Positions 17,273 to 26,199 of a DNA stretch of 64,000 nt are shown piece after piece (the stretch's first letter is position 1; every line of letters begins with the position of its first letter). The notes under the pieces are model-generated. The model saw nothing but the letters and a program-made list of their open reading frames with translations, did not search any database and had not been told where the DNA came from. This DNA comes from Halalkalibacter hemicellulosilyticusJCM 9152 (GTDB lineage: Bacteria > Bacillota > Bacilli > Bacillales > Bacillaceae_D), in NCBI RefSeq assembly GCF_000513115.1, contig NZ_BAUU01000004.1, positions 121,301 through 185,300 on the forward strand. Direction: 5' to 3'. Both the position numbers and the translations under genes were made by a program.

Positions 17273-17408
17273 AAATAAGCAATCCGCTTTAGGAGCAATA
17301 AAGATGATGGCGATTTCATTTCTTGGGATAGAGAAGTGGAATACATATTAGGAGTAACTACCTTGAGGAAGTCATTTTTTAAAAAATGTGGAAAGTAGGT
17401 TTTAAAAA

Positions 17409-18149
17409 ATGAATGAATTAGAATTTTACGATAAGGTTGGAGAAGTAAACGGATGGGATTTTAGTCATTTACAAATGGAGACTGAAGGGATGAAGTGGGA
17501 GTTTTACGAAGAAGTTATGAAAAGAAGCAAACGTTCAGATGTTCTTTTGGACATTGGAACAGGTGGAGGCGAAAACGTATTAAGAATCGCTTCTTCCTTG
17601 ATGTTCTTAGTGGGAATTGACTTTTCAACGGGAATGATGGAGACCGCTCGATCAAATCTTAGGAAATCAAAGGCTTTAAACGTACGATTTTCCCAAATGT
17701 CTGCTGATGATTTGCAATTTCCTGTCGGTTTTTTTGACATTGTTTCAGCCTGCCATGCACCGTTTGTTTCAACAGAAGTATTTAAGGTATTAAAGAAAGG
17801 TGGGATTTTTTTTACACAACAAGTAAGTGAAGCAGATAAATTAAATGTAAAGACAGCTTTTGGAAGGGGACAATCTTTTGGAGAAGTCGATGGTACGTTA
17901 AAAGAAAGGTACGTAACGGAACTATATGATGCGGGCTTTACTGAGGTTCAATCCTTTGAATACGATGCAATCGATTACTATAAAAGACCTGAGGATCTGA
18001 TATTTTTACTTCAACATACACCGATTATTCCTGATTTCGGGAAGAGAGAAAGAGACTTAGATAGTTTGAACGAGTTCATCCAAAACAATCAAACCAAAAA
18101 AGGAATTCGTACAAATTCAAAAAGGTTCTTACTCGTAGCTAACAAGTAA
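17409..18149 (+). CDS. class I SAM-dependent methyltransferase
   Basis: Protein of 246 residues with a Rossmann-like methyltransferase fold. Motif I is VLLDIGTGGGENVL (about 45-58), motif II contains VGIDFSTGMM, and the post-I acidic region is MSADDLQFPVGFFDIV. The arrangement suits small-molecule methylation; the acceptor is unknown. The ribosome site upstream (AAAGTAGG) is modest. A GNAT gene follows about 110 bases later on the same strand. Confidence 0.82.
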   Translation: MNELEFYDKVGEVNGWDFSHLQMETEGMKWEFYEEVMKRSKRSDVLLDIGTGGGENVLRIASSLMFLVGIDFSTGMMETARSNLRKSKALNVRFSQMSADDLQFPVGFFDIVSACHAPFVSTEVFKVLKKGGIFFTQQVSEADKLNVKTAFGRGQSFGEVDGTLKERYVTELYDAGFTEVQSFEYDAIDYYKRPEDLIFLLQHTPIIPDFGKRERDLDSLNEFIQNNQTKKGIRTNSKRFLLVANK

Positions 18150-18260
18150 TGTAGATGGCTGCTGAAAAGAGACCGTTAAATAGAATGTAAACTGTAACTC
18201 AGGCTTTTATGAAGCTTTCGGAGAATCTCAGTATGATAGTCAAGGGAGAGATTTAGTTTA

Positions 18261-19013
18261 ATGGATAATAAGCTAGTCATACAAAAAATTGAGGAGCTAT
18301 CAATGAATGCTCTACCAGCTCTTCAAACACAGCTTGTTGACGGTTGGATAGTAAGGTTTTCTGATGGTTATTCCAAAAGAGCCAATTCTATTTATCCACT
18401 TTACTCTTCAAATGATGTGATAGAAGAGAAGATAGAAAATATGAGAAAGATGTATCGTCGCAAAAATTTGAAAGTTATTTACAAGCTTACGACAAATGTA
18501 TTCCCAAATGACTTGGATCGTATTCTTGAACAAAAAGGGTATGTACTAGATGGATTGACTAGTGTCCAATTATTATCGTTGAATGACGTTGACGTTCCAT
18601 CAGCAGATAAAACCGTTTTATATAGCACTTTTGATGAGGAATGGTATTTCTATTTCTGTGAATTAAATCATGTAAGAGGTACTGACCAAGTTACATTAAA
18701 AAAGATATTAAAAAGGATCGTTCCTGAAGTTTGCTATGTCATTTTGTTTAACGACAGAAATGAGCCTCTTGCTTGTGGAATGGGCGTACTAGAGGGGGAA
18801 TACATAGGGTTGTTTGATATTGTTACTAATGAGAAGTATAGGAACCAAGGGTATGCAAAACAATTAATTGGTACTCTTTTAAAGTGGGGTAAGGAAAATG
18901 GAGCCAAACATGCCTATCTTCAAGTTGTATTAAATAATCGTCCAGCTTTAAATCTTTATTCGAAATTGGGTTTTAAAGAAGTGTATAGATATTGGTATCG
19001 GATAGAAAGTTAA
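18261..19013 (+). CDS. GNAT acetyltransferase (250 aa)
   Basis: Protein of 250 residues. The C-terminal 110 residues are a clear GNAT domain (FDIVTNEKYRNQGYAKQLIG, then NNRPALNLYSKLGFKEVYRYWY). The N-terminal half (ALQTQLVDGWIVRFSDGYSK, RANSIYPLYSS) matches the extra module of a family seen as single acetyltransferases in Bacillus. Substrate unknown. ATG 18261 follows GGGAGAG at slightly long spacing. Last of the GNAT genes in this accessory stretch. Confidence 0.8.
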   Translation: MDNKLVIQKIEELSMNALPALQTQLVDGWIVRFSDGYSKRANSIYPLYSSNDVIEEKIENMRKMYRRKNLKVIYKLTTNVFPNDLDRILEQKGYVLDGLTSVQLLSLNDVDVPSADKTVLYSTFDEEWYFYFCELNHVRGTDQVTLKKILKRIVPEVCYVILFNDRNEPLACGMGVLEGEYIGLFDIVTNEKYRNQGYAKQLIGTLLKWGKENGAKHAYLQVVLNNRPALNLYSKLGFKEVYRYWYRIES

Positions 19014-19211
19014 TAATGGTTTAAATAGAAAAGAGGGAACGCAATGGAGGCAATTAATAAAATTTGATGATCAAACATTCCAAGATGTTTATATTGATAA
19101 GTTGCACACTCACTTAAAACATCAACAAATAAGTTGTAAATTTCTCCATAGAAAGTTTTAGCTAAACTACTCAGCGATTTTACGTCAAATACAAAGAAAG
19201 GGGCGTGTCTC

Positions 19212-19565
19212 ATGACCAAGCATAAGATTTATACAATGAGCTTTGCAAGTGTGTATCCGCATTATGTCACAAAAGCGGAGAAGAAAGGGCGTACGAAAGC
19301 AGAAGTTGATGAAATTATTTGTTGGTTGACAGGCTATAGCGATCAAGAGCTAGAAGCGCAATTAGAGCAGCAGACAGACTTTGAAACCTTCTTTGCCGAT
19401 GCTCCTAAGATGAACCCTTCGCGAACGTTGATCAAAGGTGTAGTCTGCGGCGTGCGAGTGGAAGATATTGAAGAGCCAACGATGCAGGAAATTCGCTATT
19501 TGGATAAGCTAATTGACGAGTTAGCAAAAGGAAAAGCGATGGAGAAGATACTGCGCAAAGGATGA
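19212..19565 (+). CDS. DUF2200 family protein
   Basis: Protein of 117 residues matching DUF2200 from end to end: [20 protein letters not shown] at the N-terminus, EICWLTGY-like core ([18 protein letters not shown]) and [20 protein letters not shown]. The function is unknown. It is soluble and has no partner gene. ATG 19212 follows AAAGGGGCG. Confidence 0.85.
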   Translation: MTKHKIYTMSFASVYPHYVTKAEKKGRTKAEVDEIICWLTGYSDQELEAQLEQQTDFETFFADAPKMNPSRTLIKGVVCGVRVEDIEEPTMQEIRYLDKLIDELAKGKAMEKILRKG

Positions 19566-19672
19566 TGAATATACTATATCGCTGAATGAGATGTGATGAT
19601 CATAGTAGTAACGATTTGCCTATAATTTGTAGCTGCCATTCAAGAGTATGAAACGTTATAGGAGGTTTTAGC

Positions 19673-19981
19673 GTGGGATTTGTTATGGCGATAGCACCTG
19701 TTGTCAGCGTTGGAGCGATTGTCATATTTAGCATAGGAAGGCTGGAACTTAAATATTACGAAGGGAATCTTGGTAAGAAGAAATCAAAAAGAGCTTAAGC
19801 TTTATTGGATAGTTTAATGCCAATTGGAATGGTTTTTGGCTGTGCTACTGGTAGCGTTGTCGGTTTGTTTCTTCCAATTTCTTTCTTATTTACAACTAGT
19901 TTAGGTGCTGGAATCGGTTATTTATTTGGTTATTTTGCTTATGAAATGTATAGTAGAAAGGACGCTGTTTTTAATAAGTAG
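19673..19981 (+). pseudogene. small membrane protein interrupted by an in-frame TAA
   Basis: GTG 19673 follows an ideal ATAGGAGG site and opens a 102-codon frame interrupted only by TAA at codon 42 (19796-19798). Before it lie one hydrophobic helix and a basic segment (LGKKKSKRA); after it the frame continues at once with a double-glycine-rich hydrophobic hairpin (VFGCATGSVVGLFLPISFLF, GAGIGYLFGYFAYEMYS) to TAG 19979-19981. Both halves look like one protein of about 100 residues. It may be a nonsense mutation, a base-call error or two short genes. No family assigned. Confidence 0.55.
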
Positions 19982-20027
19982 CTTGCATCTAAGGAGAAGA
20001 ATCCAACCTTTTTCAGCGCCCGTGAAA

Positions 20028-20072
20028 AGACCTCATCTTGATTAAGCCTTAATCGCTGAGGATCTTTTTTAT
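20028..20072. terminator. bidirectional terminator before the iclR end
   Basis: CCTCA..GATTAAG pairs with CTTAATC..TGAGG across a nearly closed loop, flanked by an A-rich left side and TCTTTTTT on the right. It ends plus-strand transcription of the small membrane gene and minus-strand transcription of the IclR gene. Confidence 0.7.
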
Positions 20073-20083
20073 ACTTTTTTCTA

Positions 20084-20854
20084 TTATGTCGCTGTTCCAT
20101 AACGTACCTCTTCTGATAGCTTGGCACCTGTATCTTTTAGTAAATTCAGATAGTCTTGAAGCTGTTCATCATGTACATTTGAGACTAATGTTGAAATACT
20201 AATCGCAGCAAGGAGCTCTCCTTCGAGATTTTTGATCGGGACGGCTATGCAGCGAACACCCGGCTCGTTTTCCTCGTTATCAATAGCGTATCCGTGTCTT
20301 AAGACATCATCTAATTCTTTTTGTAGCGCATCATGATTTTTTATAGTTTTATTCGTTAATGGCGTGAAGAGGTAATCGGATAGTAGCTTCTTTAAGTTTT
20401 CTTCATTTTGATACGCTAATAGGATTTTCCCAATAGCCGTTGAATGAAGAGGGATTCGTTTGCCGATTCTTGAGTAACGAATTAATGCTTTTTCTCCTTC
20501 TTTTTTGTCAATGTATACTCCTGCATCTCCGTCTAAAATGCCAAGGTGGCTCGTTTGACCGGTTTCTTTGGATAACTTGAGCAAATATTTTCTAGCGACA
20601 TTTCTAAGATCAAAGGTACTTATCACTAAATTACCTCGTTCAACTAGCTTCATTCCTAGTCTATATTTTCCATTGTCGGGGTTTTGTTCAATGTAGTTGG
20701 CTTCCTGAAGTGTTTTTAATAATGAGTGAACGGTGCTTTTATGGAGTCCCATTTCTGTACTTATTTCTGTAATTTTTAGTTCAGTCTTCTGCTCATCAAA
20801 TAGATCTAAAATCGTGAGAGCGCGTACGACAGATTGAATGATTGGCATGATCAA
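20084..20854 (-). CDS. IclR-family transcriptional regulator
   Basis: DNA-binding regulator of 256 residues. The N-terminal winged helix (ITEISTEMGLHKSTVHSLLK, about 28-50) is followed by the IclR effector domain (SHLGILDGDAGVYIDKKEG, IPLHSTAIGKILLAY, PGVRCIAVPIKNLEGEL). It is divergent from the aldolase/dehydratase genes. In E. coli, IclR-type YagI and YjhI sit beside the equivalent xylonate genes, and YagI (XynR) responds to xylonate. The likely role is a repressor relieved by a sugar acid or its keto-deoxy product. Confidence 0.9.
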   Translation of the reverse strand: MIMPIIQSVVRALTILDLFDEQKTELKITEISTEMGLHKSTVHSLLKTLQEANYIEQNPDNGKYRLGMKLVERGNLVISTFDLRNVARKYLLKLSKETGQTSHLGILDGDAGVYIDKKEGEKALIRYSRIGKRIPLHSTAIGKILLAYQNEENLKKLLSDYLFTPLTNKTIKNHDALQKELDDVLRHGYAIDNEENEPGVRCIAVPIKNLEGELLAAISISTLVSNVHDEQLQDYLNLLKDTGAKLSEEVRYGTAT

Positions 20855-21065
20855 CCCTCATATTCTTCTTATTTTCGCAATAATCTAACCCTTTCATTTT
20901 AACGTAGAAGCTAGGTGAAGGAAAGAGGGTGTCTTGAAGTAGAAATGGAGGACTGGTGAGGCTCCTGTTGGTGGGCCTTTAAGCAATGAGCTTTGAAAGC
21001 TTGATATGAGGGGGTTCTCGTATTAATCGAACAACGAATGAAGCCATTACTACTCAAATGAAAGG

Positions 21066-21098
21066 TACTGAAAAAGTCGATTTGTCTTTTTTGAGTGG
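21066..21098. repeat. dispersed hairpin repeat (CTGAAAAAGT family)
   Basis: TACTGAAAAAGTCGATTTGT followed by CTTTTTTGAGTGG repeats the stem and loop of the hairpin at 10186-10226. It lies mid-way in the 544-base iclR-aldolase interval, where no gene ends nearby, so it is not simply a terminator. It abuts copy B of the D-D-I-I repeat. Confidence 0.6.
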
Positions 21099-21129
21099 AT
21101 TGGGGCAAGGCGCATGACCACCTGCTGCA

Positions 21130-21300
21130 TACGGTTCTTCATTCCGTTATTCTCTTCATGTTTCTCTTTTACATGTTGTTCCGGTTTCTCATGCCTCTAT
21201 TTCACTTTTTAAGCTCATTTTTAACACTTTTTACTCGATTAGAGGAATGAGGACTACCCTTCGTCTTTAAGCAACGCTTTTTTAACCTTTTAGCGGCAAG
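21130..21300. repeat. dispersed D-D-I-I repeat, copy B
   Basis: Degenerate copy of the element at 6345-6527: direct units ACGGTTCTTCATTCCGTTATT (about 21131) and CCGGTTTCTCATGCCTCTATT (about 21181), inverted unit TTAGAGGAATGAGGACTACC (about 21239) and a weak last unit near 21290. Sequence just upstream (GGCGCAT..TGCTGCATACGG) also resembles the left flank of copy A. It occupies the region ahead of the aldolase promoter. Confidence 0.65.
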
Positions 21301-21329
21301 ACGATTCCCTTTGGTCTTTGATTCTATGA

Positions 21330-21335
21330 TATAAT
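21330..21335 (+). promoter_or_regulatory. -10 element of the aldolase/dehydratase promoter
   Basis: A consensus TATAAT hexamer. The -35 region is weak, as expected for a regulated promoter. It lies about 30 bases upstream of the candidate IclR operator. Confidence 0.5.
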
Positions 21336-21363
21336 AGTTTCGTATTTCAAATAATAGCATAAG

Positions 21364-21380
21364 GTTTTATAATATAAAAC
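21364..21380. promoter_or_regulatory. candidate IclR operator
   Basis: GTTTTAT-AAT-ATAAAAC is a perfect 7-base inverted repeat with a 3-base centre. It lies between the -10 element and the aldolase Shine-Dalgarno site, where a repressor would block transcription. The assignment to the adjacent IclR protein is inferred from position. Confidence 0.45.
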
Positions 21381-21398
21381 TAAATAAGGAGGAGAAAC

Positions 21399-22331
21399 AT
21401 GATGGGAAATGTAAAGAGCTTTCAAGGTGTGATACCGCCTGTGTCCACTCTTTTTAATGAGCAAGGTGTGCTAAATACAAGACAAATGGGCCAGCTTATT
21501 GATCATTTAATAGGAAAAGGGGTGAATGGATTATTCTTTCTTGGAACGGGAGGAGAATTTTCGCAAATGTCAGTAAATGAACGAAAAGCAGTAGCTGAAT
21601 TTGCGGTTTCCTATGTGAATAAGCGAGTACCTGTCTTAATTGGCACAGGAAGTACGAGTACAAGGGAAGCGATTGAGTTAAGTCAGGATGCCAAACGGGT
21701 CGGTGCAGATGGTGTTGTTGTCATTAACCCGTATTATTGGGTTTTGTCTGAGGATCATTTGTTTAGCTATTATGATGACATTGCTAAGTCTGTAGATCTA
21801 CCTGTCGTTCTTTACAACTTTCCAAATCTCACAGGTCAGGATTTGTCTGTCGACCTCGTGTTAAAGCTTGCTGATACACACGAAAACATTGTCGGTATTA
21901 AGGATACGGTTGACTCTGTCGGACATATTCGTGAGTTGATTATTAAGGTGAAAGGGAAGCATCCTCATTTTTCAGTGATGTGTGGATTTGATGATCATTT
22001 GTTAAATACGCTTCAGTTAGGTGGAGATGGGGTTATTTCGGCAAGTGGAAACTTCGCTCCTCAGTTATCGGTTGGAATTTATGAGGCCTTTCGCAAAGGC
22101 GACTTAGAAAAAGCAGCAAAGCTCTATAAGCAATTAGCTGTTCTTCCACTATTGTATAAGATTGATAGTCCATTTGTGAATGTCATTAAGGAAGCGATGA
22201 GGCTATGTGGGATGGATGTTTCGACGTATGTTCTCCCGCCAACGAAGCGTTTAAGTGAAGAGAAGGTTGAACAGGTGAAGCAGGTGTTAGAAAAAGCAAA
22301 CGTTCTGCCAGATAAGAGCGGAGAGGGATAA
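21399..22331 (+). CDS. DapA-family aldolase, probable 2-keto-3-deoxy-sugar-acid aldolase
   Basis: TIM-barrel enzyme of 310 residues of the dihydrodipicolinate synthase/N-acetylneuraminate lyase superfamily. Schiff-base Lys168 lies in GIKDT, Tyr139 in YNFPNLTG, and FLGTGGEFSQMS is the family's substrate loop. Its partner is a YjhG/YagF-type dehydratase, as with YagE/YjhH of E. coli, so the likely reaction is cleavage of 2-keto-3-deoxypentonate to pyruvate and glycolaldehyde. A role in lysine synthesis is unlikely given this operon. ATG 21399 follows AAGGAGGAG. Confidence 0.88.
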   Translation: MMGNVKSFQGVIPPVSTLFNEQGVLNTRQMGQLIDHLIGKGVNGLFFLGTGGEFSQMSVNERKAVAEFAVSYVNKRVPVLIGTGSTSTREAIELSQDAKRVGADGVVVINPYYWVLSEDHLFSYYDDIAKSVDLPVVLYNFPNLTGQDLSVDLVLKLADTHENIVGIKDTVDSVGHIRELIIKVKGKHPHFSVMCGFDDHLLNTLQLGGDGVISASGNFAPQLSVGIYEAFRKGDLEKAAKLYKQLAVLPLLYKIDSPFVNVIKEAMRLCGMDVSTYVLPPTKRLSEEKVEQVKQVLEKANVLPDKSGEG

Positions 22332-22432
22332 GAATGTGATGGTTCAAAAAAATTGGCTGTAAGTAAATTTGCGTGATCGGCTTCGTACACGAATTAACGA
22401 CTGGCACGACAAAATAAAAATTGGAGGTTGTT

Positions 22433-24409
22433 ATGTCATTAAATGATATTTTCTCTGATGAAGATCAATCCATTTACAACGTGAAAACACATGCGAGAGG
22501 GCCAATAGGAGAGCTACCTCTTACAGCACAAATGCTTGAGGAATCTCCGAGTGGTGATTTGTTTGGTATGACGCAAAACGTTGGAATGGGATGGAAGCCC
22601 CAAGATCTACTTGGTAAGCAGGTGTTGATACTGGGAACAAATGGTGGTATTCGAGATCACGATGGCAGTCCTATTGCCTTAGGCTACCATACTGGACATT
22701 GGGAAGTAGATCTATTAATGTCAGAGGCAGCTAAAGAGATTCGTGGAAAAAAAGGGGTGCCCTTTGCTGCATTTGTAAGCGACCCATGTGATGGTCGTTC
22801 TCAAGGGACTGTTGGAATGTTTGATTCTTTTCCATTTCGAAATGATGCAGCGCTTGTTTATCGTCGGTTAATCCGCTCTCTTCCGACGCGGCAGGCGGTG
22901 ATGGGTGTGGCGACCTGTGACAAAGGGCTACCGGCGATGATGATTGCTCTTGCAGGAACAGCGGACTTGCCGACGATTATTGTACCTGGTGGAGTGACGC
23001 TGCCACCTACCGTTGGCGAGGACGCCGGAAAGGTTCAAACGATTGGTGCGAGGTTTGCTAATAAGGAAATTACGTTAAAGGAGGCGGCTGAATTAGGCTG
23101 TGTTTCGTGTGCGACATCGGGTGGTGGCTGTCAATTTCTAGGTACAGCTGCAACGGCGCAAGTGGTGGCAGAGGCGCTAGGTATGGCGATTACTCACTCG
23201 GCATTGGCTCCTTCAGGACAGCCGATTTGGGGAGAGATGGCGAGACAATCGGCTCGTGCGGTATTAGCAATGGAAAAGAATCAGCTGACGACAAAGGACA
23301 TACTAACTGATAAGGCGATTGAAAATGCGATGGTTGTTCATGCTGCCTTTGGTGGTTCTACGAATCTTTTGCTTCATATTCCAGCGATTGCTCATGCAGC
23401 AAACTGTCGTATTCCGACTGTAGAAGATTGGATACGAATAAACAAAAAAACGCCAAGGTTAGTAAGTGTTTTGCCAAATGGACCTGATTATCACCCGACG
23501 GTTCGTGCTTACCTTGCTGGAGGTGTTCCAGAGGTGATGTTGCATTTACGAAAGCTAGGTTTGTTACATGAAGATGTGAAAACGGTGACAGGAGTGACTC
23601 TTGGAGAGAATTTAGATTGGTGGGAGCATTCAGAGCGAAGAGCGGAGATAAGGAAGCGTTTATTTGCGGCTGATCGTATCCAGTCTGAAGAGGTTATTAT
23701 GAGCCCGGAACAAGCAAAGGAGAAAGGGCTTACGTCAACAGTGACGTTTCCAGCGGGGAATATTGCGCCTGAAGGAGCTGTCATTAAGTCAACATCAATT
23801 GATCCGTCTGTTGTTGGGGCGGATGGGGTGTATCGCCATACGGGAGTAGCAAAGGTGTTTACATCTGAAAAGGATGCGATCAAGGCGATCAAAACAGGAG
23901 GAGTCGAAGCAGGTGATGTGATGGTTGTAATCGGTGGTGGACCACTCGGGACGGGGATGGAAGAAACCTATCAACTAACGTCCGCCCTTAAATATTTACC
24001 GTTTGGGAAGCAGGTGTCGTTATTGACTGATGCTCGTTTTTCGGGAGTGTCGACTGGAGCATGTATTGGTCATATTGGTCCAGAAGCATTAGCCGGAGGT
24101 CCGATCGGAAAGCTACGTGATGGCGATATGATTGAAATTGTGATTGATTGTGTAAATTTGGAAGGGACGGTTCAATTTATTGGAACTAAAGATAAGCAGC
24201 TGCCCATCGCTGATGCAACAAAGCTGCTGAATAGTCGCAGCACTCACCAAGAGCTGAAACCAAATCCTAAGCTACCTGATGATACCCGGCTTTGGGCAGC
24301 ACTGCAGGCAGTAAGTGGAGGAACGTGGCGTGGCAGTGTTTATGATGTAGATCGAATTATAGAAGTATTGGAGGCTGGGGAGAAGGCGTTGGCCCGTGAG
24401 GATCTGTGA
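22433..24409 (+). CDS. yjhG: YjhG/YagF-type sugar-acid dehydratase (IlvD/Edd family)
   Basis: Fe-S dehydratase of 658 residues, the full length of E. coli YjhG/YagF, and very similar over its whole length ([66 protein letters not shown]). The cluster cysteines are visible in [13 protein letters not shown] and GGGCQF. YjhG and YagF convert D-xylonate to 2-keto-3-deoxyxylonate, so with the aldolase this makes a Dahms-type non-phosphorylative route. ATG 22433 follows TTGGAGG. No xylonate dehydrogenase or dedicated transporter is adjacent; the substrate could arrive as the acid. Confidence 0.92.
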   Translation: MSLNDIFSDEDQSIYNVKTHARGPIGELPLTAQMLEESPSGDLFGMTQNVGMGWKPQDLLGKQVLILGTNGGIRDHDGSPIALGYHTGHWEVDLLMSEAAKEIRGKKGVPFAAFVSDPCDGRSQGTVGMFDSFPFRNDAALVYRRLIRSLPTRQAVMGVATCDKGLPAMMIALAGTADLPTIIVPGGVTLPPTVGEDAGKVQTIGARFANKEITLKEAAELGCVSCATSGGGCQFLGTAATAQVVAEALGMAITHSALAPSGQPIWGEMARQSARAVLAMEKNQLTTKDILTDKAIENAMVVHAAFGGSTNLLLHIPAIAHAANCRIPTVEDWIRINKKTPRLVSVLPNGPDYHPTVRAYLAGGVPEVMLHLRKLGLLHEDVKTVTGVTLGENLDWWEHSERRAEIRKRLFAADRIQSEEVIMSPEQAKEKGLTSTVTFPAGNIAPEGAVIKSTSIDPSVVGADGVYRHTGVAKVFTSEKDAIKAIKTGGVEAGDVMVVIGGGPLGTGMEETYQLTSALKYLPFGKQVSLLTDARFSGVSTGACIGHIGPEALAGGPIGKLRDGDMIEIVIDCVNLEGTVQFIGTKDKQLPIADATKLLNSRSTHQELKPNPKLPDDTRLWAALQAVSGGTWRGSVYDVDRIIEVLEAGEKALAREDL

Positions 24410-24452
24410 ATGCAGCTGTGATGGGAGCCATCCTTGTATAGAAGAGTAGGGA

Positions 24453-24493
24453 AACGATTGTGTTAATAGATCTAACACAATCGTTCTTTTTTT
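24453..24493. terminator. strong terminator after the dehydratase
   Basis: AACGATTGTGTTA (24453-24465) pairs perfectly with TAACACAATCGTT (24473-24485), followed by CTTTTTTT. It may also serve the convergent minus-strand frame that ends at 24492. Confidence 0.92.
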
Positions 24494-24692
24494 AGTATCG
24501 ATACTGAGGATAGTAAGGCGTTGTGCTGTATGACTGATATGGAGGTTGGGGTGCTTGGTGTTGGTAATTGAGGTGCGGATAGGATGGATTCAACTGTGTG
24601 GGCTGGTGGCAATTCTTGTATGGTCCGATATAAGTACTAGGCTGGATAGGTGCACCGCTCCCCACACTACGTACAAGAGAATCGTGATTCAT
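24492..24692 (-). CDS. possible Tyr/Pro/Gln-rich small protein
   Basis: A minus-strand frame starting at ATG 24692 gives about 66 residues. Its C-terminal half is strongly biased (YPHLNYQHQAPQPPYQSY, then TTPYYPQYRY), like small spore-coat or surface proteins of Bacillus. It ends exactly at the right flank of a two-way terminator, which supports a real gene. Against this, no good ribosome site is seen, and a longer version would overlap the start of the hydrolase at 24781. No family assigned. Confidence 0.35.
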   Translation of the reverse strand: MNHDSLVRSVGSGAPIQPSTYIGPYKNCHQPTQLNPSYPHLNYQHQAPQPPYQSYSTTPYYPQYRY

Positions 24693-24780
24693 ACTTAACG
24701 TATATTTCTCATTGTCTATTTGCAAAATAAGGAATGACTTATTGTTGTGAAAGACAGAGATTAAAAGGAGAGTGTGAAGC

Positions 24781-25521
24781 ATGGATTCGTCTGCATATCC
24801 AGTCATTGGCCTAACAAGCTCGGTTGTGACACATAATCAAATTATGAGCTATCATATACATGAAAAGTGTGTCCGTTCAGTCATTCAAGCAGGTGGTGTT
24901 CCTATGATGATTCCTAATGGATCTGCTGAATTGATAGAGGTGTGGGGGAATGTTTGTGATGGGATTATTTTAAGTGGTGGAGAGGATATTGATCCCTATT
25001 CCTTTCATGCGCATCCAAGTCCGGAAGTTAAAGAAACTAGTCCAAAACGTGATGAAACAGAGATTGGGTTGATTCGATACGCTCTAGAAATGAACAAGCC
25101 CATACTAGGACTTTGTCGAGGTATGACGATGTTAAATGTCGCATTAGGAGGAACGGTCATTCAAGATATCAAGTCGCAACATGAGAACGCCATTAATCAC
25201 GATCAACAAACGGTGAGGTCAGAGCCGACTCATATAATAGAAATTGATGAGAAGAGTCGTCTTTTTCAAATTGTAGGTAGTAAGAGTTATCGTGTTAATA
25301 GTATGCACCACCAGGCGATAGATAAGCTAGCGTCTGATTTAAAGGTAGTAGCAGTTGCTCCTGATGGTATGATTGAAGCGGTTGAAGGAATGAGTGAAGA
25401 AGCGCCGCTAATCATAGGTGTTCAATGGCATCCAGAGGAAATGGTTAGTGTAGAACCGGCTATGCAACGGTTATTTGAAATGTTTATAACGGAATGCAGA
25501 CGTCAAAAGGCGAATGGATAA
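24781..25521 (+). CDS. gamma-glutamyl-GABA hydrolase-like amidase (peptidase C26, PuuD type)
   Basis: Class I glutamine-amidotransferase-like hydrolase of 246 residues. The nucleophile is Cys112 in LGLCRGMTMLN, and the His-Glu pair is in GVQWHPEE. SGGEDIDP and NSMHHQAID are characteristic of the PuuD-like branch, which cleaves gamma-glutamyl bonds such as gamma-glutamyl-GABA in putrescine breakdown. ATG 24781 follows AAAGGAGAG. The next gene starts 17 bases after its stop and belongs to the gamma-glutamylcyclotransferase-like fold, which supports a role with gamma-glutamyl compounds. Other putrescine genes are not nearby. Confidence 0.88.
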   Translation: MDSSAYPVIGLTSSVVTHNQIMSYHIHEKCVRSVIQAGGVPMMIPNGSAELIEVWGNVCDGIILSGGEDIDPYSFHAHPSPEVKETSPKRDETEIGLIRYALEMNKPILGLCRGMTMLNVALGGTVIQDIKSQHENAINHDQQTVRSEPTHIIEIDEKSRLFQIVGSKSYRVNSMHHQAIDKLASDLKVVAVAPDGMIEAVEGMSEEAPLIIGVQWHPEEMVSVEPAMQRLFEMFITECRRQKANG

Positions 25522-25538
25522 AAGGGGAGATGAGAGTG

Positions 25539-26174
25539 ATGGGTCTGTCTACTAACTATGTTTGGTACGCGAGCTATGGTTCGAATTTAAGTAGGGAACG
25601 CTTCCTATGTTATATCAAGGGAGGGAGACCACGGGGCTCGCAAAAAGTAGAGGTAGGATGTAAAGATCCATCACTGCCTATTGATGAAGCGACATACATG
25701 ATGAATTATCCACTATACTTTGCAAAGCGATCAGAGCGCTGGCAAAATCAAGGTGTAGCATTTATTGGGTTATCGAAAGATGAAAGGGTTCATACATATA
25801 GTCGAAAATATTTAATAACCGCCGAGCAATTTATTGATGTCGTGAAGCAGGAAAATAATGGAGCGACGATTGAGATCGATTTAGAAGAGGTCATTCTTAA
25901 CCGCTTCAAGACATTCAGAGATTCTTGGTATGGGACGATATTATATGTAGGAGAGGAGCAAGGCTACCCAATATTAACGTTCACGGCCGATTGGGATTTA
26001 GATGTTCCGTTTGTGAAACCATCGAAGGAGTATGTCAGCATGATTATTCATGGTTTAAAAACGACGTTATCATTAGATGATAGCGAAATCGTTGATTATT
26101 TATTAAAAAAACCAGGGATCAATGGAGTCTATACACACGATGAACTTGAAGAGATTGTTAGAGGAGTGGAGTGA
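25539..26174 (+). CDS. gamma-glutamylcyclotransferase-like fold protein
   Basis: Protein of 211 residues. The N-terminal motif YASYGSNL (residues 10-17) is the signature loop of the gamma-glutamylcyclotransferase/BtrG fold, whose members release 5-oxoproline from gamma-glutamyl amines. The remainder is not closely matched to a named enzyme. ATG 25539 is chosen because GGGGAG lies 9 bases upstream; ATG 25530 would be too close. It forms an operon with the preceding C26 hydrolase. A hairpin terminator follows at 26200. Confidence 0.7.
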   Translation: MGLSTNYVWYASYGSNLSRERFLCYIKGGRPRGSQKVEVGCKDPSLPIDEATYMMNYPLYFAKRSERWQNQGVAFIGLSKDERVHTYSRKYLITAEQFIDVVKQENNGATIEIDLEEVILNRFKTFRDSWYGTILYVGEEQGYPILTFTADWDLDVPFVKPSKEYVSMIIHGLKTTLSLDDSEIVDYLLKKPGINGVYTHDELEEIVRGVE

Positions 26175-26199
26175 GTTAGTATAGAGAGAGCGTAAAATG

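Noticed and set aside
12404..19565. Integron or phage island
   Set aside because: No integrase, attC-like sites, phage structural genes or tRNA target were seen; single-gene gaps are too variable for cassettes.
20911..21108. 65-codon minus-strand frame upstream of iclR
   Set aside because: No ribosome site, no family pattern, and it overlaps the hairpin repeat.
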